From Myxococcales bacterium (GTDB taxonomy: Bacteria; Myxococcota_A; Bradymonadia; UBA7976; UBA1532): 64,000 bases of DNA. Below, piece by piece: positions 1 to 8,265 of the stretch. The number at the start of each line of letters is the position of its first letter. The stretch's first letter is position 1. The notes below the pieces were generated by a model. That model was not told the origin of the DNA, searched no databases, and was given only the letters and a program-made list of their open reading frames with translations. The stretch is from positions 1-64,000 of the forward strand of contig JACKDN010000035.1 in assembly GCA_020633465.1 (NCBI GenBank), given 5' to 3'. The position numbers were made by a program, and so were the translations under genes.

Positions 1-86
1 TCTCTCCACCCTTTCTGCGATCCGTGGCCGGCTTCGGCACCCAGGCAGCAGTGGCGCTGCTATCGGCCCCTTCACCACCACCGGAG

Positions 87-269
87 TCACCTACGACCTG
101 CCGCGGCCGAGTTCCAACGCCGCTGTCGCCGGTTGCACTCGGGGCACAGGTAGTGCTTGCGGCCCTCGAGCGTCCATCGATAGAAGTTGCGCTCGATGGT
201 GTTCCGGCAGAGCGTGCAACGACTTGGTTTCCACTCCGCAGCGAACTTCAAGAGACCGCCGAGTACCAA
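87..269 (-). CDS. Small zinc-ribbon protein with N-terminal hydrophobic segment
   Basis: A 60-residue product with two CxxC knuckles (CTLC and CPEC, 21 residues apart), the layout of a small treble-clef or zinc-ribbon fold. The stretch just before it in the same frame, FVVIALVLGGLLKF, reads as a transmembrane helix, but an in-frame TGA lies directly upstream and only a TTG (269) is available as a start inside the helix. Either translation begins at that TTG or a frameshift has removed the true start. It overlaps the end of the SH3b gene by about 20 nt and is the last gene of the restriction operon. Partner and function are unknown. The zinc motif is clear; the gene start is not. Confidence 0.5.
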   Translation of the reverse strand: MVLGGLLKFAAEWKPSRCTLCRNTIERNFYRWTLEGRKHYLCPECNRRQRRWNSAAAGRR

Positions 270-658
270 CGCGATGACGACGAAGATCCCGACGTTCGAG
301 TCCCATCATCGCTCGCCGCCGCGCGCTCGGTCCCGGCGGAACGGTGTCGAGCCGGCCGCCCAGCGACGGGCTGATCGCTCAGCAGTTCGCTCCAGGCCCA
401 CCCCGACTGCCCGTCGAACTCCACCCTGGTCCACTTGCCGGAATCGGCGCCCGCCTGCACCTTCGCACCCCGAGGCAGCTTGCCCACGACCGGCGCGTCC
501 AGCGAGGGCTCGGCGCGCACGTTCAGCGCGTCCGCGGCGACGAACTTCTCGACGTTGTCGGCAGCGCTCGATGCCGCCGGTGCAAGGACCAGTGCCAAGA
601 GCAACGCAAACGTCCGGCAGCGCCTGGGCGCTTGGTCCCTACCGGCCTGGGCGCTCAC
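248..658 (-). CDS. Secreted bacterial SH3 (SH3b) domain protein
   Basis: The product has 136 residues. Residues 1-33 form a signal peptide (basic start, FALLLALVLAPAASSA core), followed by an SH3b domain at about 36-90 with the typical pattern ALNVRAEPSLDAPVVGKLPRG and SGWAWSELL. A low-complexity Ser/Arg tail follows. SH3b domains usually bind peptidoglycan or protein peptides outside the cytoplasm. The GTG start overlaps the hsdR stop as GTGA, so translation is probably coupled to hsdR, an unexpected neighbour for an exported protein. The start was chosen because it gives both the overlap and a complete signal peptide. A role in restriction is not implied by the domain and would be a guess. 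Confidence 0.72.
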   Translation of the reverse strand: MSAQAGRDQAPRRCRTFALLLALVLAPAASSAADNVEKFVAADALNVRAEPSLDAPVVGKLPRGAKVQAGADSGKWTRVEFDGQSGWAWSELLSDQPVAGRPARHRSAGTERAAASDDGTRTSGSSSSSRWYSAVS

Positions 659-3600
659 CCCAGCACCTCCTCGAGCCACGCCACCACCTTCAGCGGCCCG
701 CCGTCCATCTCTGTGAACGTCCGCGGCTGGAACGTCGGGTCGGACGAATCCGGCTTCAGCGTCACGCTCACCTGCCTGACCGTGCCGTCCGCGTCTTCCA
801 CTCGGTCGCTCTGGTACACCTTCACCGTGTAGCCGCCCATGGCGTCCTGCGCGTCGCGCGTCTGGGCCAGCACCACCTTGCCGTCGAACGGGCCCGTGCT
901 GTTGCGGCGCCACACGCACCAGGCGCCGTTGAGGATGCGCCGGTTCATGCTCTCGCCGAGTACGCGGGCGACGAAGATGTCGGGGCCGGGCTTGGTGCGG
1001 CCCTCGAAGGCGACCCAGTCGTACGTGCTGGGGTCGTCCTCGACCGCCTGGTCCGCGGACCATCCGCCGGCGGCCACGGTCAGATCCAGAAGCGGTACGG
1101 CGTTCTGGAAGGGGCGCACCTCGGCGGCGGGCAGCCGGCGGAACGGCAGCACTTCGCCCGCGGGCTCGGGTGGGTTCTCCGCCCAGTCCTTGCACACCAC
1201 CTCGGCCTGCTCGATCACCGTCACCAGCGCCTCGGCGCGCTTGTCCGGTGGATAGCCGTGCTTGCGCAGCAGGCGCTTGACCTTGCGGCGCATGTCGGCG
1301 CGCACGGCCTCCTTCTGCGTCCAGTCGAGGGTGACCGACTGGCGGATGGCCGCGACGAGGTCGGTCGCGATGGCGGCGAGCTTGTCGTCGTCCATCAACT
1401 CCTTGACGTTGCCGTGGTCGACCAGCGCGTCGTAGAAGGCCATCTCGTCCTCGGTCAGGCCCAGCTTGTCGCCGCGCGTGGGTGCGGCGCGCAGCTGCTT
1501 GGCCATCTCGATGAGCTCGAGGATCACCTGGGCCGCTTCGAGCGTGCGGTTCTGGTAGGCCAGCAGCGTTCGCGTCAGCATCTCGGAGAACTTCCGGCTC
1601 TGCACGACGTTGCGGCGGGCCATGGCCGTGATCTGGTCGTTCATCAGCTTCTTCAGCAGCTCGAGCTGAAGGTTCCGGTGCGGGCTGGTCTTGACCGTCT
1701 CGAGGAACTCGTCACTCAGGATGCTGATGTCGGGGGCCTTCAGGCCCGCGGCGCCGAAGATGTCGATGACGCCCTCGGACGCGACGGCGCCGGACACGAT
1801 CTGCCGGATGGCGGCGTTCAGCTCGTCGTTCGACTTGCCCGACCCGCCGATCGTGTACTTCTTCAGGCTCGACTGCACGGCCTGGAAGTAGCCGACCTCG
1901 TCGCGCAGGTGGCGTGCGCCCTCGAGGTGGATCGCGATGCCGGCGGCCTTGTTGAGCGCGGCCATCGCGTCCAGGAAGCGCTTCTTGCCGTCGTCCAACC
2001 CGCAGATGTGATCGGCGCCGCCCTGCAGCGCGGCCAGGCGCGCCGACGCCTTGGTGCCGAAGTAGGGCGAGTAGTCGAAGCCGTGGAACATGTCGCGGAC
2101 GATGCCGAACTTCTCTTCGAGCACGGTCAGCGCGATCTCGACCGGCACGCCGGGCTTGGTGGCGCCGTTGCCGGTGTTCCAGCCCTCACCGCCGTAGGTG
2201 CCGACGGCCTTCTTCAGCTGCTCGGCCAGGCCCAGGTAGTCGACCACCAGGCCGCTGGGCTTGTCCTTGAACACCCGGTTCACGCGCGCGATGGCCTGCA
2301 TCAGCCCGTGGCCCTTCATGGGCTTGTCGACGTACAGCGTGTGGGCGCACGGCGCGTCGAAGCCGGTCAGCCACATGTCGCGCACGATGACCAGCTTGAG
2401 CGGATCGCTCACCTCCTTGAAGCGCTTCTCGATGGCCTTCAGCTGCGACTTGCTGCGGATGTGCTGCTGGTAGCTCGGCGGATCGCTCGCCGCGCCGGTC
2501 ATCACCACCTTGATGCCGCCGTGCTCGTCGTCGCCGGCCGGCGCGTCCCACTCGGGGCGCAGCTTCACGATGGCGTCGTACAGGTCGACCGCGATGCGCC
2601 GCGACATCACGACGATCATCCCCTTGCCGTCGAGGATCTCGAGGCGCCGCTCGAAGTGCTCGACGATGTCCTTCGCGATCAGCGCCAACCGCTCGTCGGT
2701 GCCGACCATCGCCTCCAGCTTGGCCCAGGTGCTCTTCAGCCGGTGCTTGACCGTGTCCTCCTCGCCCTCGGTCACCTCCTCGAACTTCGCGTCGACCTTG
2801 GGCTTCTTCTCCTCGGGCAGCGCGATCTTCGCCAGCCGCGCCTCGTAGAAGATCTGGACAGTGGCCTTGTCTTCGACCGCCTGGGCGATGGTGTAGGTGT
2901 CGATGTAGTCGCCGAACACTGCGGGCGTGTTCTTGTCATCGAACTCGATGGGCGTGCCGGTGAAGCCGATGAACGACGCGTTGGGAAGCCCATCGCGCAG
3001 GTTGCGCGCGAACCCGTCGACGAACTCGTACTGGCTGCGGTGGGCTTCGTCCGTGATGACCACGATGTTCCGGCGGTCGGACAGCATGGGGAAGCGTTCG
3101 CCCTTCGCCGTGCCGAACTTCTGAATCGTGCTGAACACGACACCGCCGCTGGCCACCTGCAGCAGCTCGCGCAGGTGTTCGCGGTCTTCCGCCTGCACCG
3201 GCGCCGGGATCAGCCCTTTGGCGGCGCAAAATTGCGCGTAGAGCTGCCCGTCGAGGTCGTTCCGATCGGTGATGACCACGACTGTCGGGTTCTGCATCTC
3301 GGGCTGCAGGATCAGCTTGCCCGTGTAGAACGCCATCGAGATCGACTTGCCGCTGCCCTGCGTGTGCCACACCACGCCGATGCGCTTGTCACCTTGCGGC
3401 GCTGACGCGCGGACCGTCTCGCGGATGGCCTTGTTCACCGCGTGGTACTGGTGGTAGCCCGCGATCTTCTTCACGAAGCCGTCTTCGGTCTCCCACAGCA
3501 CGAAGTGTCGCAGGTAGTCGAGCAGCCGCCGCTTGTCGAACAGTCCCTTCAGCAACACCTCGAGCTTGGGCGTCGCGTCGGGCGCCAGCTCGATCCCGTC

Positions 3601-4251
3601 GACGGTTCGCCACGGGCCAAAACGCTCGAACCCGGCGGTCAGGCTGCCGACCTTGGCCTCGGTGCCGTCCGAGATGACCAGGATCTGGTTGTGATCGAAC
3701 AGCGCCGGTATCTGGCTCTTGTAGGTCTGAAGCTGGTTCCAGGCCGACTGGACGGTCGCGTTCGCGTCCTCGGGGTTCTTCAGCTCGATGACGGCGATCG
3801 GCAGTCCGTTGACGAACACCACCAGGTCGGGCCGGCGCGTGTACTTGCCCGCGACGACCGTGAGCTGGCTGACGACCAGCCAGTCGTTGTTGTCCGGGTC
3901 TTCGAAGTCGAGCACCCACGCCTGATCGCCGCGGACGCGCCCGTCGCGACGCACCTGCACCTCGACCCCGCGCGTGATCTGCGTCTGGAACGCGACGTTG
4001 TTCTCTTCCAACGACGGGCTGTCGGGCCGCCCGACGCGTTTGGCCACCTGATCCAGCGTGTCGGCGTCGAGGTGGGGGTTGATGCGCGCCAGCGCCGCCC
4101 GCAGGCGGTCGCGGAGCACGACTTCGGTGTAGCTGGCGCGCTCGGGGCTGGCGCCATCGGGCGCGATGACCGTGCCGGCGATGTGGGTGTAGCCGAGGTC
4201 GGCGAGATGCTCGATCGCGGCCTCTTCGACGACGGCCTCGAACCCGCTCAT
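655..4251 (-). CDS. hsdR: Type I restriction enzyme HsdR with C-terminal LexA/S24-like domain
   Basis: Restriction and DNA-translocating subunit, 1198 residues. The nuclease core PDLVVFVNGLPIAVIELKNP spans residues 141-160 (PD...ELK). Helicase motif I is GSGKS at 299-303, DEAH is at 401-404, and the second RecA-like lobe follows. A typical HsdR would end with a helical region; here an extra C-terminal segment from about residue 1050 resembles the LexA/UmuD S24 peptidase fold. It contains ARVLGESMNRRILNG (Ser1101) and GGYTVKVYQ (Lys1144), 43 residues apart, which fits the Ser-Lys dyad. The gene is joined to the preceding small RhuM-like frame by ATGA and to the SH3b gene by GTGA. HsdR identity is secure. 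Catalytic activity of the S24-like part is inferred from motifs. Confidence 0.95.
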   Translation of the reverse strand: MSGFEAVVEEAAIEHLADLGYTHIAGTVIAPDGASPERASYTEVVLRDRLRAALARINPHLDADTLDQVAKRVGRPDSPSLEENNVAFQTQITRGVEVQVRRDGRVRGDQAWVLDFEDPDNNDWLVVSQLTVVAGKYTRRPDLVVFVNGLPIAVIELKNPEDANATVQSAWNQLQTYKSQIPALFDHNQILVISDGTEAKVGSLTAGFERFGPWRTVDGIELAPDATPKLEVLLKGLFDKRRLLDYLRHFVLWETEDGFVKKIAGYHQYHAVNKAIRETVRASAPQGDKRIGVVWHTQGSGKSISMAFYTGKLILQPEMQNPTVVVITDRNDLDGQLYAQFCAAKGLIPAPVQAEDREHLRELLQVASGGVVFSTIQKFGTAKGERFPMLSDRRNIVVITDEAHRSQYEFVDGFARNLRDGLPNASFIGFTGTPIEFDDKNTPAVFGDYIDTYTIAQAVEDKATVQIFYEARLAKIALPEEKKPKVDAKFEEVTEGEEDTVKHRLKSTWAKLEAMVGTDERLALIAKDIVEHFERRLEILDGKGMIVVMSRRIAVDLYDAIVKLRPEWDAPAGDDEHGGIKVVMTGAASDPPSYQQHIRSKSQLKAIEKRFKEVSDPLKLVIVRDMWLTGFDAPCAHTLYVDKPMKGHGLMQAIARVNRVFKDKPSGLVVDYLGLAEQLKKAVGTYGGEGWNTGNGATKPGVPVEIALTVLEEKFGIVRDMFHGFDYSPYFGTKASARLAALQGGADHICGLDDGKKRFLDAMAALNKAAGIAIHLEGARHLRDEVGYFQAVQSSLKKYTIGGSGKSNDELNAAIRQIVSGAVASEGVIDIFGAAGLKAPDISILSDEFLETVKTSPHRNLQLELLKKLMNDQITAMARRNVVQSRKFSEMLTRTLLAYQNRTLEAAQVILELIEMAKQLRAAPTRGDKLGLTEDEMAFYDALVDHGNVKELMDDDKLAAIATDLVAAIRQSVTLDWTQKEAVRADMRRKVKRLLRKHGYPPDKRAEALVTVIEQAEVVCKDWAENPPEPAGEVLPFRRLPAAEVRPFQNAVPLLDLTVAAGGWSADQAVEDDPSTYDWVAFEGRTKPGPDIFVARVLGESMNRRILNGAWCVWRRNSTGPFDGKVVLAQTRDAQDAMGGYTVKVYQSDRVEDADGTVRQVSVTLKPDSSDPTFQPRTFTEMDGGPLKVVAWLEEVLG

Positions 4252-4553
4252 CGGTTGTCCTTTCGGCGCCGCCCTGGTCGCCGCTGGCCGCCGCGACTCC
4301 CGACGATGCGAGAAACCCAGCGATTTCTATCGGTTCGAACTTGTAAACGTTCCTTACAAGTTGCTCCTTCGTCCTGTTCGCCTTCGGCGTAGATGGCGCG
4401 GACGTGCTGACTGATGTTCTGCGGCGTCGTGCCGTACAGCTCGCCCATCTGCGCTCGTGTGAGCGGGACGGACCCGTCTTGCAGACCAACCTGGGCCCGC
4501 GCGACACCGCCCGGTTCGGTTAAGACGACGACTTCGCCGGATCGCTCGGTCAC
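4248..4553 (-). CDS. Truncated RhuM-family DNA-binding protein
   Basis: A 101-residue frame. Its first 65 or so residues match the N-terminal region of RhuM-family proteins: a short beta start, LTRAQMGELYGTTPQNISQHVRAIYAEGE (a winged-helix-like part), then CKERLQVRTD. Full-length relatives continue for over 200 residues; here the sequence turns into an Arg/Gly-rich tail and stops, so it looks like a truncated or degraded copy. Even so, it starts with GTG overlapping the hsdS stop (GTGA) and ends with TGA overlapping the hsdR start (ATGA), so it would pass ribosomes from hsdS to hsdR. RhuM-like genes are often found between hsdS and hsdR. Whether the stub still binds DNA is unknown. Confidence 0.65.
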   Translation of the reverse strand: MTERSGEVVVLTEPGGVARAQVGLQDGSVPLTRAQMGELYGTTPQNISQHVRAIYAEGEQDEGATCKERLQVRTDRNRWVSRIVGSRGGQRRPGRRRKDNR

Positions 4554-5884
4554 GTCGCGGCCTCGACGGCGGCTTCGGCCTCGGGGACGCGGATCTCGCC
4601 GGAGATGAGCTTGGGGAGGAGCGTGTCGCGGAGGGCGGCGAGGGTGCGTGACTCGTCAGAGTTGCCCTTGATTCGGTCGAACAGAGCGGACGTGGCTCCT
4701 TTGAAGGCCTGCGCTTCGCGAGCCGGCGGCTCCGCCATGAAGTAGTTTCTGAAGCAGTCGACAGGCACTCGTTGCCGACCCGAGGAGCCGGTCATGTTGG
4801 AGATCGCGTGATGGCGGAAGTCGGTCGAGCGAGCCAGGCAGTACACCCACTCGCGCCCGAACGGTCCCGTCGGACGCATTACGATGAACTCGGTCGATCC
4901 AAAGGCCACCTGGCCCGACGACAGGAAATCCACCAGCGCGGTCTTCCCATTCTCCAGGCATGGTGTAATGCGCGCGAACAGCGTATCTCCCTGCATGAAC
5001 TTCGCTCCACCCCCCTTCACGACTCTCGATGTGACTTCGCTCACCGAGCAGCCGTTCGTCGGAAGCGCCTTCATATCCACGAAAGGTGCCAAGGCGCCTC
5101 GGGCCAGTCTGGTCGCCGGATTGAAGCAGATGAAGTCGGCCACCGGCTTCACCTCCCACCCCTTCGGAATCCGCCCCAACTCGCTGTCGACCATGTCCGC
5201 GTCGGGCACGCCGTCGAAGTCGATGAACCACGACTTGAAGATGGCCTGCGCCATCGCCTCCAAGGTCTGGTTCATCTTGCGGTTCAACTCGATCTTGTCG
5301 TCGAGCGCCCCGAGGACGGCGGCGATACGGCGTTGCTCGTCGAGGGGAGGGAGCAGCGCATGGAAGGCCTTCACCTCGGGGTAGTATATCGTCTGGTGCG
5401 TTGATCCGTGGGCGAATCGGAACAGGCTCTCGACCTCCGCTAGCAGCACATACATCAGGTAGCGGGAGTCAAGTTCCTCTCCACAGACCCAGTTGACAAA
5501 GTCTTGACTGGTCGCCATCGGAACAGACATCCGGGTGATGTACCCGATGGACGCGGTCCTTGAGAGACACACCGTGCCGGCGGGTAGCACGCGAGCGGCC
5601 GAGTTCGCAATACCGAGTGCGTTAGTGTGCTGGGTGGTATCTTCGATGTCTCGACCGTGATGCGCCCCCGCGTCCTTGATGCCGATCCACGGCACATCGC
5701 CCCCCCAGTACTCCGACTTCCTCCGGCTCGGCGTGTGACCCGATTCCAGGCGAGCCACATCCGTCAGCTTGCGCCAGGTCCAACCTAGCGGAGTCGGGCT
5801 TCCAGGCGCGCCGACGGAGAGCGCATACCTGCCAGGGATCACACCGGTCGTCTCCGGCCGGCCGCGGAGCGTTGTCGAATTCAC
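4550..5884 (-). CDS. hsdS: Type I restriction-modification specificity subunit HsdS
   Basis: DNA-recognition subunit of the type I complex, 444 residues, a normal length. Two target-recognition domains are visible. The first begins near LGWTWRKLTDVARLESGHTP and ends in the conserved helix PPLDEQRRIAAVLGALDDKI; the second begins at IPKGWEVKPVADF and ends at ALRDTLLPKLISGEI. The central and C-terminal conserved helices act as the ruler between the half-sites. The GTG start at 5884 overlaps the hsdM stop (GTGA), which is why it was chosen over longer in-frame starts lying inside hsdM. The sequence gives no means of naming the DNA target. Confidence 0.93.
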   Translation of the reverse strand: MNSTTLRGRPETTGVIPGRYALSVGAPGSPTPLGWTWRKLTDVARLESGHTPSRRKSEYWGGDVPWIGIKDAGAHHGRDIEDTTQHTNALGIANSAARVLPAGTVCLSRTASIGYITRMSVPMATSQDFVNWVCGEELDSRYLMYVLLAEVESLFRFAHGSTHQTIYYPEVKAFHALLPPLDEQRRIAAVLGALDDKIELNRKMNQTLEAMAQAIFKSWFIDFDGVPDADMVDSELGRIPKGWEVKPVADFICFNPATRLARGALAPFVDMKALPTNGCSVSEVTSRVVKGGGAKFMQGDTLFARITPCLENGKTALVDFLSSGQVAFGSTEFIVMRPTGPFGREWVYCLARSTDFRHHAISNMTGSSGRQRVPVDCFRNYFMAEPPAREAQAFKGATSALFDRIKGNSDESRTLAALRDTLLPKLISGEIRVPEAEAAVEAAT

Positions 5885-7941
5885 GGTGACCAACCCACTG
5901 ACGAGAGCGCCGCGCGAATCCTCTCGTCCAGATTCGCCGCTTCCACCAACTGCGCCGACAGCTCCGCCGTCAGCCGCTCCATCTTCTCCTCGAACGGCTC
6001 GCCGTCGTCCTCCACCGCCTCCGCGCCGACGTACCGCCCCGGCGTCAGCACGAAGTCGTGCGCCTCGATGTCCTTCAGCGTCGCCGACTTGCAGAACCCC
6101 GCGACGTCCTCGTACGTGCCGCCGTGGTTGCGCCACGCGTGATACGTGTCCGCCACCTTCGCGATGTCGTCGTCGCCGAGCACGCGGTGCACCCGCGTCT
6201 CCATCTGGCCCAGCTTGCGCGCGTCGATGAACAGCGTCTCGCCGCGGCGATCGCGGTGACCGTTACCCTTCTTGCTCTTGGTGAGGAACCAGAGGCAGAC
6301 GGGGATCTGCGTGGCGTAGAACAGCTGCCCCGGGCACGCCACGATGCAGTCCACGAGGTCGGCCTCGACGATGCGCCGGCGGATGTCGCCCTCGCCCGAC
6401 TGCATCGACGACATCGAGCCGTTCGCCAGGACGAAGCCGGCCGTGCCGGTGGGCGCGAGGTGGTGCAGGAAGTGCTGAACCCAGGCGAAGTTGGCGTTGC
6501 CGGTCGGGGGCGTGCCGTACTTCCAGCGGACATCGTTCTCCAGCCGCTCGCCGCCCCACTTCGAGATGTTGAACGGAGGGTTCGCCAGCACGAAGTCGGC
6601 GCGCAGGTCGGGGTGCAGGTCTTCGTGGAAGCTGTCGGCGTGCTTCTTCCCCAGCTTCGCCTCGATGCCTCGGATGGCCAGGTTCATCCGGGCCATCCGC
6701 CACGTCGTGCGGTTCGACTCCTGGCCGAAGACGGTGATCTTCTTCCGCTGCCCGTTGTGGGCCTCGATGAACTTCAGCGATTGGACGAACATGCCGCCCG
6801 AGCCGCAGCACGGGTCGTAGACGCGGCCCTTGTAGGGTTCGAGCATCTCGACCAGCAGCCGGACCACCGACACGGGCGTGTAGAACTCACCGCCGCCCTT
6901 GCCCTCGGCCGACGCGAAGCGGCTGAGGAAGTACTCGTACACGCGGCCCAGGGTGTCCTTGTCGCGATGCTCCTTGGTGCCCAGCCCGATGCCGCTGACC
7001 AGGTCGATCAGCTTGCCGAGGTTGTGCTTGTCCAGGTTCGGCATGCCGAAGATCTTGGGCAGCACGTCCTTCAGCGGCGGGTTCTCCTTCTCGATCGCGT
7101 CCATCGCCTCGTCGATGGTCTTGCCGATCTTTGCCTGTTTCGCCTGCGCGCGGATGTGCGTCCAGCGGGCCTCCTTGGGCACCCAGAAGACGTTCTCGGC
7201 GGTGTACTCGTCCCGATCCTCCAGCAGCTCGGCCAGCTCGTCCTCGCGCTCGTCCGGCTCGACGTAATAGTCCGACTTCGGGTTGGCGACCGCGGCCTTC
7301 AGCGCCTCGCGGCGCTCTTCGAAGGCATCCTCGATGTATTTGAGGAACAGCAGACCCAGCACGACGTGCTTGTACTCGGCCGGATCCATGTTGTTGCGCA
7401 GCAGGTCGGCGGCCTCCCACAGCTTCGACTCGAAGCCGAGGCTACCGGTGCGCTCGGCCTCGTCGGGCTTGGTCGACTTGTCGGGCTTGGTCGACTTGTC
7501 GGGCTTGGTCGACTTGTCGGGCTTGGCGGCCTTGCTGGACGCGGTGAGCGCCGCGTCGAGGGGGAGGACCTGCTGGCCCCCGTCGGCAGCAGACGACGCA
7601 GCACCGGCGTCGTCCACCGAGGCTCGGGCATCGTCCAGCTCATCGTGCGCCTCTTGGTCGACCGCGTCGTCCGAGGGGTAGAAGTCGGCCATCTTCGTCC
7701 GCTCGATCGTCGCGTCGATGCCGAACCGAGCCAAGTGCTCGATCGCGCGACGATCAGAGAGGTTGCGTCGCCCCCACTCCGCCAGCAGCACCCACCACTC
7801 GTCGTAGTCCTCGTCGTAGCCGAAGCCCGCCGCTTCCAGCGCCTCGACCTGCGTGGGCTTCAGGGCATCGGTCTCGTGGAGCAGCACCAGGCATGGGCCG
7901 TCTTCGTAGTCGTCGATGCGGGCAAAGCCGAACGTGAACAT
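5881..7941 (-). CDS. hsdM: Type I restriction-modification methyltransferase HsdM with extra N-terminal domain
   Basis: N6-adenine methyltransferase subunit, 686 residues, about 170 longer than a common HsdM. The catalytic core starts near LWEAADLLRNNMDPAEYKHVVLG. SAM motif I is YDPCCGSGGMF near residue 374 and the catalytic NPPFN is near 453. The first 90 or so residues (FGFARIDDYEDGPCLVLLHE...) form an unrecognised domain, linked by an acidic stretch and a Lys-Pro-Asp repeat encoded by 18-bp direct repeats. The ATG at 7941 is chosen because AGGAG lies 5 nt upstream; a GTG at 7944 is possible. It is the first gene of the operon, and the 240 bp upstream show no clear promoter. Confidence 0.93.
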   Translation of the reverse strand: MFTFGFARIDDYEDGPCLVLLHETDALKPTQVEALEAAGFGYDEDYDEWWVLLAEWGRRNLSDRRAIEHLARFGIDATIERTKMADFYPSDDAVDQEAHDELDDARASVDDAGAASSAADGGQQVLPLDAALTASSKAAKPDKSTKPDKSTKPDKSTKPDEAERTGSLGFESKLWEAADLLRNNMDPAEYKHVVLGLLFLKYIEDAFEERREALKAAVANPKSDYYVEPDEREDELAELLEDRDEYTAENVFWVPKEARWTHIRAQAKQAKIGKTIDEAMDAIEKENPPLKDVLPKIFGMPNLDKHNLGKLIDLVSGIGLGTKEHRDKDTLGRVYEYFLSRFASAEGKGGGEFYTPVSVVRLLVEMLEPYKGRVYDPCCGSGGMFVQSLKFIEAHNGQRKKITVFGQESNRTTWRMARMNLAIRGIEAKLGKKHADSFHEDLHPDLRADFVLANPPFNISKWGGERLENDVRWKYGTPPTGNANFAWVQHFLHHLAPTGTAGFVLANGSMSSMQSGEGDIRRRIVEADLVDCIVACPGQLFYATQIPVCLWFLTKSKKGNGHRDRRGETLFIDARKLGQMETRVHRVLGDDDIAKVADTYHAWRNHGGTYEDVAGFCKSATLKDIEAHDFVLTPGRYVGAEAVEDDGEPFEEKMERLTAELSAQLVEAANLDERIRAALSSVGWSP
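7463..7526. repeat. 18-bp direct repeats inside hsdM
   Basis: Three perfect copies plus a partial fourth of tcgggcttggtcgacttg (plus-strand reading), starting at 7463, 7481, 7499 and 7517. On the coding strand each unit gives six residues of a Lys-Pro-Asp-Lys-Ser-Thr linker between the extra N-terminal domain and the methyltransferase core. Copy-number change would lengthen or shorten the linker without shifting frame. Confidence 0.9.
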
Positions 7942-8189
7942 CACCTCTCCTGGGTCGCCTCACGAGAAGGCGGCGCGCAAGAGAGGCCATCACGAGCCGC
8001 ATGGACGTCACCGCCGACAGCCGCCCATCCCCAGGCTCACCGTCGCCTGCCCGTCGCCCCCGAATCGGACCTCGCCAACGCGCCGCCGCCAGCGCACAGG
8101 TGACGATAGGCCGGCGGGAGACGACGGTAAAGGGCGAAGACGCCTATCGATGGGGCCACACATCACCGCGATGAGGGCGCAACGCGGTC

Positions 8190-8240
8190 GTTGATGCCAG
8201 CCCACGGTCGGCATAGGCTCTCAGGCTGCGGTCGTCACCA
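8190..8240 (+). promoter_or_regulatory. Promoter-like dispersed repeat, copy A
   Basis: Contains TTGATG (8191-8196), a 17-bp spacer and TAGGCT (8214-8219), a plausible sigma-70-type promoter reading toward the YgiT gene at 8266. About 70% identical over 50 bp to copy C near 10678; ggcatag and the gcgg-c-tca block are shared. Its right end runs into the toxin stub. Promoter activity is inferred from motif and conservation. Confidence 0.5.
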
Positions 8241-8260
8241 CCTACGCCCTCTCGGAGTGA
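8231..8260 (+). pseudogene. Remnant of a DUF4258 toxin gene (last 9 codons)
   Basis: GTC GTC ACC ACC TAC GCC CTC TCG GAG TGA encodes VVTTYALSE-stop. The intact toxin at 12021-12308 ends IITTYAFTE-stop, and the next bases, gaacgccatgc, are the same in both places. Nothing upstream of 8231 matches the toxin in this frame, so the rest of the gene has been lost. Confidence 0.7.
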
Positions 8261-8265
8261 ACGCC

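Noticed and set aside
1..86. A gene at the left edge
   Set aside because: The first 86 bases show no start signal, domain pattern or hairpin. The plus-strand frame from 24 is antisense to the zinc-ribbon and SH3b genes.
187..3405. A 1072-codon open frame on the plus strand opposite hsdR
   Set aside because: It is the antisense shadow of hsdR: Arg/His/Pro-rich with no domain pattern, and the hsdR motifs on the other strand are unambiguous. The same holds for the other long opposite-strand frames in this high-GC window.
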